Program-made: the position numbers and the translations under genes
Part shown: positions 50,476 to 63,100 of the stretch, in pieces
How the letters are laid out: each line of letters begins with the position of its first letter
How positions within the stretch are numbered: the first letter of the stretch is position 1
Notes under the pieces: generated by a model
Seen by the model: only the letters and a program-made list of their open reading frames with translations
Database searches by the model: none
Told to the model about the DNA's origin: nothing
Assembly (NCBI GenBank): GCA_000149265.1
Contig: CH003313.1
Coordinates: 975,686 to 1,039,685, forward strand
DNA length: 64,000 bases
Source of the DNA: Ciona savignyi
Lineage: Eukaryota > Chordata > Ascidiacea > Phlebobranchia > Cionidae
Direction: 5' to 3'

Positions 50476-50675
50476 TGACCACGATTCTATTGTTTAAACA
50501 TATAAAAACGAAACGATTTCAGTACTACCTCGACCTTGAGTTATATTTATAATAATTAATTCCATGGCAGCTTATTTCAATCATACACATCCCACCATAC
50601 ACACATGCATGTTATTATCAACATAGGATGCCAAATATTAATTGATTGCGTATCATAATATATGTTCTGCAATGT

Positions 50676-53600
50676 TTAAGTATAAGCTCCTCCTTGTGTG
50701 AAACTAGATGCTGGAGAGAACGGGCGCCCACTTCCTGGTTTCTGTCCCATCCAATACGCCTTGTTAACCCTGAAAATCGATAATTTAAAAATCCTCCACC
50801 CTTAAATAAAAACAAGATATTAATGTTTTATCCCCATTCGAGTAAAAAAAATTTGTTTGTTTTTTTACCGGGCGAAGGTTGGACCCATAACGGGTTTGTC
50901 CCCAAGACCGATTTTAAAGAGAATTGGTATATGTATCGGTGGCGTTTACGATTCGGTCACATTACTGCCACGCAAGAGGTTTATCTCAGAACTGTCGCAT
51001 GGTTAACACAACACACTACAATAGCTTCGGTATAACCCAAAGGGGGCGAGAGGTAATTGGACGATTGAGCCGTGTGTTAGACCCCTTGGTTTTCCCATTC
51101 CCCAGGATAAACCAATCCTAGGGCGGTATATTTACTTTTTATGGATGGTCGTCACTTGACTGTGTTCGAGAAACCCCAAAGCAGGGCACATATCGTCAAC
51201 TGCAGGGTTCTTCTTTCTTTCCGAAGAAAGCTATAAATAACTTGTTATAATTAGAGTCAAGTTCTGGTCTCCGAATGTAGGCGTGGGTTCGAATCCCACT
51301 TCTGACACAATGTTGTATTCTGAATTTTGTCGAGTACCAACTGACTTACACAGTCAAACAAACACGAGGTATACACAATTAGCTGGCGCGGGGAATGTAG
51401 GAATGTCGAGGGCGTGTGGAAGCAATCATTATAAATCATCGGAGGCAACGCAATAAACTAAGGAATGGTTTACACAATACAACAATTATCACATTTTAGT
51501 TTTAAAATTAGGTTCGAACTAGGCTCGTTTTGGGGTTTATAATTCTGTATATGTATCGGTTGCGTTAACCATTCCATTACACGACCGTACCACGTCTTAC
51601 TCTATAATTGGCATATAACCAATTAATAAACCTATATGCTCGGCCTGATCTGACGAGTGGCAGTGTCTTAGTAATGGTATTTATTTAAGTGTTTTGCTGA
51701 TTAGCAATGGTTAGCAAAATTTCCCAATGTCTGTACGGTTGGAAGCAACATGAGCTAGGCTGCGCGCCGGTGTTCTCGTTTAGTCGTGTAGTCTTGTTGA
51801 ACAGAGTTTCGTGAAAGAAAGCAGTCAATTGTTTTTTTCATTGCTGTTTTATAAAAGTCTCCAATTTATAGAGAGATGTCTGCTTATAATTGTTAAGTAA
51901 AATTTAAAGGGCTTTGAGTTAAGGTTTCAGATTTAAGATTCAATTTTTTATTGTGAAAAAAAATTCCTGTGGGAGTGACAGCCCTTTATGTGAGGTCAGT
52001 TTGCAGTGAAAAGACAGGAGAGTAATTGGGTAAACGCTTCCTATACGATCAAATTTTACCTCTTGAGCGATGGCTCTAATATGATGAGGTTCCATTCCAC
52101 AACATCCTCCAATGTAGCGAACTCCGAGATCATAGGCGGCTCTCGCGAACGCGTGTGCTTCGAATCTCGTCGCTTGCCGGGGTTCTAAAGCTGTTATAAC
52201 ATGCGGTCATATTTAACTTTAAACGTACATGTGTAGCACAAGGTACTATACCCAAAGGCGTCTCTGGCAAATCTGCGTATCCAATCAAGGAGTTTTCAAC
52301 TTCTGGACATCTCCAGCCCAGGGGTTGGCACATCAGATATGTTTTCAATCCTTCCTTGTCCAAAGCATTTTGCATTCGTTTTAATGTCTTTAAACATGTG
52401 TTAAAATCGTACATACAATTTATTCCTGTTGGACGTACAACGCAAGGTTCAGCTAATGAGTCATTAACTTCAGATTTCTACGAACCGATAAGATCTGCTC
52501 CAGTTCTAGCCATCCGCACCGCACACTCTTCAACTGAGACCCCGTTTGAATCACCGAGAGGCCCAATCCTCATTGTACAAGCGATCGGCATTTTCGACCT
52601 TTTCATCACATCAACACATATTTCAAGTTCTTCTACGTGTCCGAAAAACTAGAAAAAACATTATTTCCAAAAATAATAAATTTACGAAAAATAGTTCCAT
52701 GTGCAGGTTATACCTCTGCCAAAACGAAATCCACTTTATGTTTTATAAACACATTAAGCTGAGAATCAAATTCTGCTCGAGCCTTCTCCATATTTCTTTC
52801 GCGCCCATAGGATAGAACTGGGGATAGACCACCACATACCAACATATCATCTCCTTCATTGGCGATTTCATGAGCTATTCTACAGGCAGCTTCGTTTATG
52901 GCCTCTGTCTGCATAAAAGAACTGCGTAATTATTATATAGACTGGACATGGATTAACTACGGCCCCCTGGAAGCATGTTGCAAGACTAAACAGCGATGTC
53001 ACAGCTAAGTTATAATGTCACAGCAGTATTTGTAGGTCGCTTGACGCAACAGTGCTTTTTTGGTTTCAACTAGTATGGTAACTTATTTCTTATTTTTTTT
53101 ATCAACAGTGACAAACTATACATGGCAAATTATGATATCGCAGTTATATTTGTACCCCGCTTAACGCAACGTTGCTTTCTCAGTAATTCAACCAGTGTTG
53201 CACCGTATTTCTTAATTTAATCTTAATGTGCTTTTTTTATAAAAAGTAATAAACTGTATGTAAGTTGCGGCTCGATCACTTGACCCGACATTCTAAGAAT
53301 ACCTAAATTTTGGCTTGGAATTCAAACAGTGTGCCCACCGCCCCACCCTTGATATACACCTTTCGAGTGTGAAGAATTTGATATTTTCAAATTATAGTTC
53401 GGTCGTTCAGCTTAGTGGGTTGGTGGTTGTGTCTTTGGGCAACGCGCTTAGCGGACATTTCCTAAACCCAATGAATTGTTGGGTTTCACTTACATTAAAT
53501 TTTTTTTTGTTTTGTTGTTTTTTTTACCGAGCCAAGTTTCGAACCCATGATGGGCTCGGCACCAGAACCGGTTTTGTATAATAGTCGGTATATGTATCGG

Positions 53601-54097
53601 TCGCGTTAACCATTTGGCCACACGACCGTACAGACCGTCACTTACATTAAAGAGTGTCTCAATGCACAACACACTGCAATGGCTCCGGCAACGCGCAAGT
53701 GGTCACGAGGTGATCTGAAGGTCACATGTGTAATAACTTACGTGGACTTAACCTGAATATAAATAGGTTACTGATATAAACTACAATGTACAAAATGACA
53801 AGAGCTGAACAAAAATACCGAGTACGAAATCGATTCCCCAGACTGTGATACGTTCTTTAACTTTCCGTCGTTGCAATAGAAACACGGAGTTTGCAACACA
53901 TCTGCACCGGCTCGCATATATTCTCGCAACAGCTGCTTGACAGCATCCGGGTAAAGCAACACTGCTTCAGGCGTCCATGGTCCAGCACGGCAATATCCCC
54001 TCTTTTCCAACGTCGTACACATACTTCCATCCCCTACCACCGGGCCTTCCTTTAATCGTTCTAACAGCCCTTTCTTACTTTGAGCATTTTTATCCAT
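50676..54097 (-). CDS. BHMT: Betaine-homocysteine S-methyltransferase
   Basis: Transfers a methyl group from betaine to homocysteine, giving dimethylglycine and methionine; a zinc-dependent cytosolic TIM barrel. Exons in transcript order: 54097-53819, 52908-52714, 52648-52486, 52425-52252, 52190-52060, 51230-51136 and 50769-50676 (TAA). Phases agree and give 376 residues, compared with about 406 in human. Shared segments: [83 protein letters not shown], and [20 protein letters not shown]. The three zinc cysteines (one in NCMYD, two in GGCCG) are present. The region after the barrel (exon 6) is strongly diverged, but GSGRPFSP near the end matches the vertebrate tail. The exon 1 donor was chosen by alignment length. 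Introns hold SINEs and a tRNA-Leu fragment. Confidence 0.93.
50849..50960 (-). repeat. tRNA-like SINE (family T), minus orientation, diverged
   Basis: CCGGGCGAAGGTTGGACCC, TTGGTATATGTATCGGTGGC and GATTCGGTCACA are the complements of tail, body and head. It lies in the last BHMT intron. Confidence 0.6.
50995..51120 (+). repeat. SINE family V, 3' half
   Basis: ACAACACACTACAATAGCTT, GGTATAACCCAAAGGGGGC and GTGTGTTAGACCCCTTGG follow directly after the family T copy, suggesting that one inserted in or next to the other. Confidence 0.65.
51253..51307 (+). pseudogene. 3' part of a tRNA-Leu (CAA-type) gene, 5'-truncated
   Basis: AGTCAAGTTCTGGTCTCCG, a short variable arm, and GTGGGTTCGAATCCCAC followed by TTCTGACA match the anticodon arm, T arm and 3' acceptor strand of eukaryotic tRNA-Leu(CAA). 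The D arm and 5' acceptor strand are absent, so it cannot fold as a tRNA. It lies in BHMT intron 5. Confidence 0.75.
51500..51595 (-). repeat. tRNA-like SINE (family T), minus orientation
   Basis: GGTTCGAACTAGGCTCG and GTATATGTATCGGTTGCG, then TTAACCATTCCATTACACG, are the complements of B box, body and A box. It lies in a BHMT intron. Confidence 0.7.
53009..53245. repeat. Diverged tandem duplication, two units of about 125 bp
   Basis: CAGTATTTGTAGGTCGCTTG followed by ACGCAACAGTGCTTT recurs about 125 bases later as CAGTTATATTTGTACCCCGC and ACGCAACGTTGCTTT. It lies in BHMT intron 1. Confidence 0.6.
53398..53750 (+). repeat. SINE family V copy split by a nested family T SINE
   Basis: The family V head (GGTCGTTCAGCTTAGTGGG) and middle lie left of 53501. 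Its 3' half (GCACAACACACTGCAATGGC and following) lies right of 53638. The inserted element has its own target duplication. Confidence 0.85.
53501..53638 (-). repeat. tRNA-like SINE (family T) nested in a family V SINE
   Basis: A T-rich start, CGAGCCAAGTTTCGAACCC, GGTATATGTATCGGTCGCG and TTAACCATTTGGCCACACG give a near-intact minus copy. CACTTACATTAAA occurs at both borders (53488-53500 and 53639-53651) as a 13-bp target duplication. Confidence 0.9.
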
Positions 54098-57000
54098 CTT
54101 TGCTATTTAGTCGTGATACCTAGCGTAATATAGAAGCGTTTTACTAATCGACTTTCGGTTATTAGCTTTAAATTTTAGGTTGCCATAGGTAGGCCATTTC
54201 GTTAACGCAAACATGCACTTTATATGTTTTTACGCAATACCTAGCAGTATTTTGATTTTTGATAGCTATAATCTATTTTGAGATTTTGATAGCTATAATC
54301 TCTGGTGAAATATCACTTTCTAATTAAACGCGTGTATATAGAAACCTTTTAACATTTTATAATTCAACAGAGGCAATGCCCTACTCTACGCTGTCAAACA
54401 TGTGCTGACATATCGAGCTGCTCAGCGTAACTTGACCAGTGAGCGTCTCTATCTAACATAAAACACCCTATGTGTCTGTCGTGTAATTCCGATAGCAACA
54501 TCCACGATAGTAATTGGAAATATGTCGAAACAATTTCTTGGTTTGCGTACAAGGCTTGATCAGCTCAATAAATAAATACAAATTTTTGTCTTAAACAGAA
54601 ATACATACATGATAAACCTTAACGTTTAGAACCTAGTTCCCAGGAGAGTAGCACAGAAAGAATAAATTTCAATGACCTGCTAAATTGGCGGCGACGCCGT
54701 GACGGTTCAATGAGCACACAAATGAATGCGATTTATAGATACGTTAGGTTAAAGATTGGGCTGTGGACTTAACTGTAAATTACCCTTATAAACATAGTTA
54801 ACTTATCAATAGCCAAAGTTGGGAAGCCTCGACATAATTGAAACGATATCCTTGTACCAACCACAGCAAGCTAAAACACCTCACGTGTCGTGTAAAACGA
54901 CACACATACCCTGCTTAAAACAATGCAGCCATGTAGTCGCCAACCCAGACGTGGTCTAATAAGAAAAACTGACGGTGGCCACTCTTATCTCATTCCTTGA
55001 ACAAATATTTATATTTCGGTCTGGGTGGAAAAGACTAAAAGGTGTAGAGAGCCGTTGCAGGTGGCTGCCTGTTTTGTTAGATTGTTCCTTGTAGGCCTCA
55101 GGTAAGCCGGTTACAACACCTGATGCGATCTGCGATTCCCTACGCGCTGTCTCGATTCTCGGAGGTGATAATTAATTGAGGTTTTCTGCGTAAACGTCTC
55201 CTTGACTTCTGTGGTTCGTCGATTAACATCTCAGTAGTTTTATAACATCAATTGTATTGAGCAATTGAGGCGATTAACTTAGAACCAATTACGAGTTGAA
55301 TCGTTAGATGTTTCAACGATATAAATTCCATATAAAACGTTCAGTATCGACACATACAAGATGTTTCTTAATGCGTTAGGACTCACTCTCTCGAGCAAAA
55401 GTAAAATAAACATATACAGGCAAAGTACGACAGCTGCGGTAATAGGCATAATTGTAAACCTACTAATAATATTTTAATGATGACGGAGTGTTAGCGCAAA
55501 TGCCAGTCTTATGTTACACATGAGCCACAAAGGTATAAAAGAGAAAGAAAACTAAAAATTAAATTAAAGATTTGAGCGTTAGAGTTCAGGGCTATGGTTA
55601 TATTTGAGTTTGAGAATAATGTTAGGCTTGTGGTTAGAATTCGTCTCCATAGTTTGTGGAGCAGTTCCCGCTATTTTCCTTAGTCTTGTTCAGGTCCTTA
55701 CTTTGCCATTAGGTAGTTTACAAACCCGACATTAAGATAGAGGCTGTATTGCTGCACGCCTGCATTGTAATGTCTATGTGATTGAGACGTGTTAGGTTTC
55801 GGCTGTTGCAAATATTGCAGTTTCTCCAACTTAAAATGTTAACTGTCGCACTGTAATGATGCAACTGTTTTACAAACAATAATGCAAGCTTCTTGTGGGA
55901 ACAGATTCGGTGATTACCGAAGGTAGTAAAATGCGAGGTGGGTATTCAAACAATTTTTGGAATTTTAAACTGTAACTTATTTTAAGGCTCGTTGTTTACG
56001 AGTCATAATATCGCAACTGTTCCTAATGCACACCACAAAACAATACCGATCTGACTTTGGACACAAAGCTTTTTACCTGCTAACAGTGTTACATTATAAA
56101 GCGATAACATACTACAGCAGGCCAAACAGTACCCTAGTATACAAACGGATCGTTTAACATTGACCATTTTTATTATTATGCCGACCACCGAAAAAAGTTG
56201 GGAGCTTATACAGTAGTACAACAGCAATGACGTAATAATGATGTAATTATGACATAAGCATCCGCGAGTCGTCGACATAGCATGCAGTGGGAAATCGCTA
56301 TGTACATGCGGCCCAGGCCATCCGCCTGACGTTTCTACAGTTTTAACGCAGTAAAACCGGTCTGTGGTGATCGTGGAAGAGAACTAGCTTTAATCAGAAG
56401 TAAACGCCTAGAAGGCTTAAATTACCAAGAGGTGTTCAACTGATGACTTAGTCGTGTATCTGAAATCGTCCACCAAAACCGGTTTTACTGGAATAACATA
56501 ATTAAACAAATAAAATGAACGTGAAATATTGTGCCAATAACCGCGACCTTCCAGCATTAAAAAACACCCAGGGGCGGATTCGAACTCGCACCGTCAGATT
56601 CCTAAATTTTGGCAAAGCTAATGGAACACTGTGATAATAAATACTAGGTTATATTTGCAGTGATGCACAATTGCGCGGGGAATCGAAGACTCGGGCAGCA
56701 ATTAGGAGTGTTGGGTCGCACTGGAAATGAAAAGGAAAGTTTAGAAGTTGGAAATGTGCTGAAGAACGGATTGTTTTCTTGTTTTAGAAATAGAGAAAAA
56801 ATAGATGTTTTTATAAACAGTTAAAGCTTTTTAGCAATAGCGTTGTTGTTGATGATATTTACAAGCAGTTTGGCAAAGTAAAGAAAGCAAGTATGAATGA
56901 GATTAAACTCGAAAAAAGATTTCGTGAAATGGTATGATCCTGTTTATCCGCCCGTATGCGCGTCCGTCGATATGCGTCGCGATGACGTAATATTTAGCGA

Positions 57001-57188
57001 TTTAGACGTCACAATTCGGTGCGAATCTCCGCGGTGAAAGTGTTGACCGGAAACTAAAGTGATCGGGAACATAATTGGTCGCACTGCGCGAAATTAAAAT
57101 CGGGAATTCCCCTTTTGTTTCAAAGACACAAAAATAAAACGTTATTGTGACAGTGCAGTTTATATTGGTGACGTCACGAATAATGACG
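54098..57188. other. Intergenic region between BHMT and the NCAM-like gene
   Basis: About 3 kb that should hold the BHMT promoter and the NCAM-like 3' UTR. A minus frame at 56003-56278 (91 residues) has two hydrophobic stretches and an in-frame MVNVKRSVCILGYC, but I cannot assign it. Near 56560-56640 the minus strand shows a GCGAGTTCGAATCCGCCCC run that looks like a tRNA T arm or SINE B box. Nothing else is recognisable. Confidence 0.45.
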
Positions 57189-60100
57189 TCATGCTTGCTC
57201 AACGTTGGACGCCTTGTTGTCAACAGCAATCGCGACATCTTCTGGTTTCACAGCTTCATTTACCCTGAAACAAGCGGATGACGTCAGTGGTGACGTAATA
57301 CAATGACGTCATAATAAAAATGGTGATACTTACTCTGCTGCGCCATCCAACGGTGTGTTTGCGGGGGTGGGCTGTTCGTTCTGCATAAGCGACGCTTTGA
57401 CGTCATTTCCGCTATCCCCGTTACCGGCGACTTCCGGTTTCGATGCGGCCACTTGAAGAGGCGTCTCCTCGTCGGGTTGTGATCTAACAATGACGATTAT
57501 GACGTGCATGAAGCAATCACACATGATAAACGCACAGAAGCCACTTTTAAGGTGCAACTTGTGATTTATACGCCTACCGTGTGAAAGTACTTTCTTTGTA
57601 TTGTGTACACGTTTATACGGTGTAACTCGAGTTGTTTTTATTTCATGATTACCCAATACTCTGTAATTTGTAAGACCCACCAAAATTTGCGAAATGGAGA
57701 TAATTTCATTCACAAGTTAAAAATTCAGACATACATGGGTAAATTAAAGATTTCAAAAGGAACGAACTTATAATCAGCTGTAGCTATTTGTTACAATTTT
57801 TAGAATTTATTTTAAGTTTTATTTTTGTACCCCCCCCCCACCTATTCCATTTCGTAAAGACGCGAAACTACTGCAGTAATGCACGAGGGCAATCATACAT
57901 CTAAATTTTACCCTGAGCACTTTTACGACAATTAATTTACAACAACGAGGGGGTTTCCCAACACGACATTTATCACAAATTAATTACGGGTTTCCGTTTG
58001 CTAAAGGTGCGACATCTAGTGGTAGTTTCTCGTTTCCCACTTCCGCTATGTCGTCCGCTTTATTGTCTTTCTTACTGTGATGTCATGAAATGTTAAATGA
58101 CGAAGCAATGCGCATGCCAAGCCATTATGATGTCACACCACGCACTGTTACCTGTATGTGCCTTCTGTGCCATGTCTATGGTGAAAACATTATCAAAATA
58201 AAAATAAAATTATTTTTTTACTGCGGCTTCGCTGTTGGGTTTATTATTTAATCAAACCTGGGCATTTAGGACTTTCTGACACTACTGTACCATTATTGCA
58301 TCACAAACTTATTATGGCATCCCAACATCAGTCCTACTGATTAAGATTGGCTGGTTAGTGCGGCGCCTTTCAGCGGAATGGTAAAGTTGTATATTGGTGG
58401 CTAACTAGTCGGTTGTGACATTGAGCTTAAGCAAGGCAATTAACGGACATTGCCTGTACCCAGTGAATTATATAGTTCTACCAAATTTGAATAAAAAAAA
58501 ACAATTTAAACATAATCAATACATGGCAATAGCTCTGGTTACCCAACAGTGGGCACGAAGTGATTTGACGATAGCCAATGTGATAACACTCCTTGCGTTT
58601 TCCCATTCACAGGGATAAACATGAACAACCCAACAAACCTCTGTTCCGTAGAGCCTTCTTCCACATCAGCGTCTTTCACATTCATTTCATCCTTACTTGA
58701 CCTTCCACAGGTCGATGACCATATTAGGTAGGCAACACCACAGTGTCGAGCTATACAGCATGCGATGTCTGTGTGCAAGTTGTGGCTTATAATATTGCTA
58801 TGATATTGCCAGGTTTAATTTGGGGTAATAAGGTTCTCATGTTAAATTTTGGGAAATAATTTTTTTTTATTAAATTAGAAAACTCCCCTAAGTGAAACTT
58901 ACCGATTATAATAAGCAGAAGTAAAATTGCTGCAACAATTATGGCGATGAGCAAGAGGTTTGTCGATCCAGTGGCTAGCTTCTTACCCCCCTCACTAGTG
59001 GTGGTGGATGGTACAGTGGGTGCTGAGAATGTATGGGGGAATTGATTACACAAGGTATAAGTGATTGTATATGTGAATTATATATAGAATGTAGACCTTA
59101 GAGAAGGGTGTACAAATAATAGGGGGGGTCTATGTTTATCATCATAAACATATAAATATATAATAAATAGAGAGGTTAGGATTTGGATTCTACAAATATG
59201 AGGATATTAAGCCCATCTATATGTTTTTAAATAAAGCTTTGAACATTTGAACAAAATTGTCTTGTTGTGTATATGATTATTCGTCGCTCTTAATACCAGA
59301 AAAACAATGTAAAGTCAACAAGTGTCACTGTGACACAAAATGCAAAAAGTGTCAGCACTTCAATAAAAAGTGCACTAGAAAACTAAAAATGTGTAAATAA
59401 CAACTGAACAAACTGAAACAAGAAGCAGTGCAAAATAAAGTGAATTGGCACAAAAGGTGTGGGTGTTTCAATGTCACCTTGCTGTATGAATTGCTTAACA
59501 TAGCGACTCTTGGCAGGTTTTCTTGGGTTTTTTACTGGGAATGCGTTTATGTTGATAAATAGCTGCCAAATGGTGTAACATGGTCTGATAGGGGAGGGTT
59601 ATGTAAGATGGATGCACCAAAAGACCAACAAAAGGTTGACCGTCTGTGGTTACACAATGCAATATGCAGGTAACTTAAATGGTCTTAACACAATGGCTTA
59701 AAAAATTGGAAAAATAAAAAACTACTAAACTTAGAACATCTATTCCTTGATAATCGTATTCTGCAATAAACCTTGTATCGAAGAATAGGAATAAAAAATA
59801 TCATGTTTTACATTTCAACTTTACCTTAAAAAAGCAAACTAAACAAAAAGAGAGGAACTTAGAACGACCGGCAGAAAACAGGAAATGCAAAATAAGACAA
59901 TGAAAGAGTGTCTTGTTTAGTAGAACATATTACCTCAAGCCTACAGTAAATATAGCCGTGCCTTTTCGACAAAAAATAACAATATTTAAACTTCTTGATT
60001 CATTTAATTAAAACAAAAGAAAACAAAAGTTTTTCGAAAATTAACAATCAGCGTAAATTTCCCAGGAATACTTACAGACTAATATGTTTGGTTCCGCAAC

Positions 60101-63100
60101 TAGCTCTATAACATTGAGGGTTAATATTAAGAATGTGATCATTCAGTTGTGTAAACCAATTAAAATCAGTTTTAATAATTAGAGTACTGGTATATTTGAC
60201 AAATTGGATGTACGATTTCAGAATTCAAACCAAGTTTAGTTGCTTGTTTTTATTGGAATATTAGAAAATTAATTTGTTTTGTTATTTAGTTATAGCACAA
60301 CTAAACACCAAACCAAGTCACCCAATTTTTTTGTTTCCAAAAACTGACTTGGTTTATTGTTTTGTTATAATCTATAAGTAACCAAGCCCTTGGTTGCAAC
60401 ATACAATAGGTGACGAGATTTTAGTGTTCAGTGGTCTGTTTTTTTTTCATTTAGTCGGTATTCAGTTTATGTTAAGTTAATTGTTTTAAATTTAGTTAAT
60501 AAATTTCCACACATACCTTTAAATAATATTTCTTTGCAAATATTACTAATCTGGTAGAACACTTATCACCATTTGAACATAATAAGATAAAACAAACCAT
60601 TAGAATCATCAACGTAATAAAATTGGACTGAGATTAGACATATAATTTTTAAATTAACAAACAAACCTTGGAAATTTAATATATACTCAACTATAAAGCA
60701 GTCCTGATAAAATAGATACTCGTATTCTAAGTAATGATGATTTTATGTAAAAACTTTACAGGTCTGCCGTCAGTATTATTCTTGCACTGGTACAATGTTC
60801 TTAATTTAATCATATACTATTTCTATGTTCTATCGTACTTGTCTGGGTTGAATTTTTCTTGAGTGCCTTTCCTGAAATGACCACTTGGTGTCTACCTTGA
60901 GCAAGATTAGGTGTCGATAGAGGGCTAGTGGTCATCTGCGCTGTAGAATGCTATTTCTATTTATAAATGCTGATACCTTTGACATTACATGAATCTGATA
61001 TACTGTCTAATGATGACTATATTAGAAATAAGACTCGTGGTCATATAAGCTGACTTAAGCTTACTCATGGTAAAATAGCTGTCTCATACTAAAATAAGAA
61101 AATACCTGATGATGTATTGAAAAGTAAAAATAAAATGACTAAATTCCTTAAAAAAACTGACTCATAGTAAAAAAAAAATCATAGTAGTCATAATGCGAAC
61201 TTATAATAAATAAAATAAGCTGACTCAAATTAAAAAGAATTAGTAAAAAAAACTGACTGGGTATAAACAAACAGCTGAATGGAAATAAAAAAATATGCTG
61301 ACAAGCAAATATCATAAAAAATGTGCTAAAAAACTGACTCGTAGTAAAATTAGCTGACTCACTAAATTCTGACTCAACACAAAATAAACTCACCACTTTG
61401 GTCTGGGCTTTTTTGATTGGATCTAATAAATGGAAAGTTACATTAACTGTACTAACTTATCTAAATTAATACTTTACCTATACACAACGGGACTAAAATT
61501 TTATAAACTTAACAGAAAAAAATTGGATATGATCTGATATCCAGTGATGATTCAATGATAAACAAATATATAAGTTGTTTCGAAATCTGATCAATAAGAT
61601 TAACTGATAACCCAAGCAGTTATTCATAAATATATTGATTTAAATTGGGACATGTTTGCAAATGAATTATTAATCAGTCGATAATCAATGGTGGACGGGA
61701 AATTGCATTAAGCCGAGTGAAATATTGGAAGATCTCGTTTGTCCTTTACTCTGATGTATGGAATGTTTGTTTGGGCCTGTGTGAATAACCTTATTTTCAA
61801 ACTTACACTGACAGTTAGAGAGGTGGTGTCTAACCAAATGTTCATCTTGTAATAAAACTTGCCGACAAAACAGCATTTGACAGGTGTTATTTTGCATCAT
61901 AAGAACAACAACCTTATATTAGGGTACTACGTTTCTCTTAAAGAGCTAATGTTCATAAGTAAATTTATTTCAAAGTGCAATCCATTTGTGAGTTTTTCTT
62001 CTCGATAGGTGATGGGATGGAAACCAGGCACTTGCTAGTTCTGTGTTATTGACAAGGGTACTTGGGGTAAACAACAATTTAATCAATGTTTCTCACATAC
62101 ACCAATTTTTAACTTTTTTAACATACATGCCACATTGTAATTCCCGTAACCTAATGTGCATATGCATGGTTCAATAAAAATCAGACATATTAATTAATGC
62201 CCTCCGTTTTCCACCATCATTTTGAATATCCATAAAAATACGACCGACACTTTTAGTCTGATGGAGAAGAATTTACCTGCTCGAGTAGTGAATACAAATA
62301 AAGTGGTTTTCGATCCAACTTCATTTGTCACAGTGATCGATACTTCATATTCTGTTGACTCATTTAAACCTGGGTAGTATCGCGGTTAGTGGCTTATATA
62401 TGTTTATGGGGTTGTGATTGGTATGGTATTTTTAAGATAGTGTGGTGTGTTGTCCAACCGATTAGCTTTGTGGGTTAGTTTGTCGCTTTTCAGCCGGAGG
62501 ATTGTAGGTTCGAAACTGATCGTTAGCTAGTTGGTTGTGTCCTTGGGCAATGCAGACATTGCCAGAATGCTATGAATTACTGGGTTCTACCAAATTAACT
62601 AAACGCCTCAATCTTATACAACATCAATAGCTCCAGTAACCAGACGATGGGCGCATGATGATATAACGATCACCCGGTGTTAAAAGCCTGTGCGATTTCC
62701 CATTCACAGGGATAAACATGAATATTCTATCCTGCTTGCCTTTGCTAACCTACTTGTTTTTTATTACCGGCAAACACATTTATTAATTCATATTAAAATT
62801 GGTTAATAAACCAACCGGTGATCGTGTATTGCTTGTCAACGAATTCTTTGTCATTTGGTGAAAGCTGAACTGTGATTGGTTGAGGTGCTGAAGCGTTTAC
62901 ATTTGAACCAATCAAATCAATTACCTGTAAAAAACGAACCAATAAAAAGGCTAACAAATAAAATTGTTTATTAAAAAAAAGCATGTAAATATCAAGTATG
63001 CTGATTTAATAATATGATTCAACTGATTTTATTCGCATCTACTAAGTTTACACGGGGCAAAAAAGGAGCGAAATATTATCATTGACCAAAATGCACATGT

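Larger units (their letters stand above)
48721..50675. other. Spacer between MOCOS-like copy 2 and BHMT
   Basis: About 2 kb with no convincing exon. A 74-residue plus-strand frame at 49314-49538 has no recognisable motif. Two SINEs (49920-50037 and 50195-50475) occupy the right part, and a TATATA-rich patch lies near 48890. Confidence 0.5.

Noticed and set aside
51257-51448. Minus-strand frame containing [13 protein letters not shown]
   Set aside because: This is the translated antisense of the tRNA-Leu remnant, a well-known artefact in protein databases.
56003-56278. 91-residue minus-strand frame with hydrophobic stretches
   Set aside because: No recognisable family, no splice partners, and an AT-rich context make it too weak to call a gene; it is only mentioned in the spacer entry.
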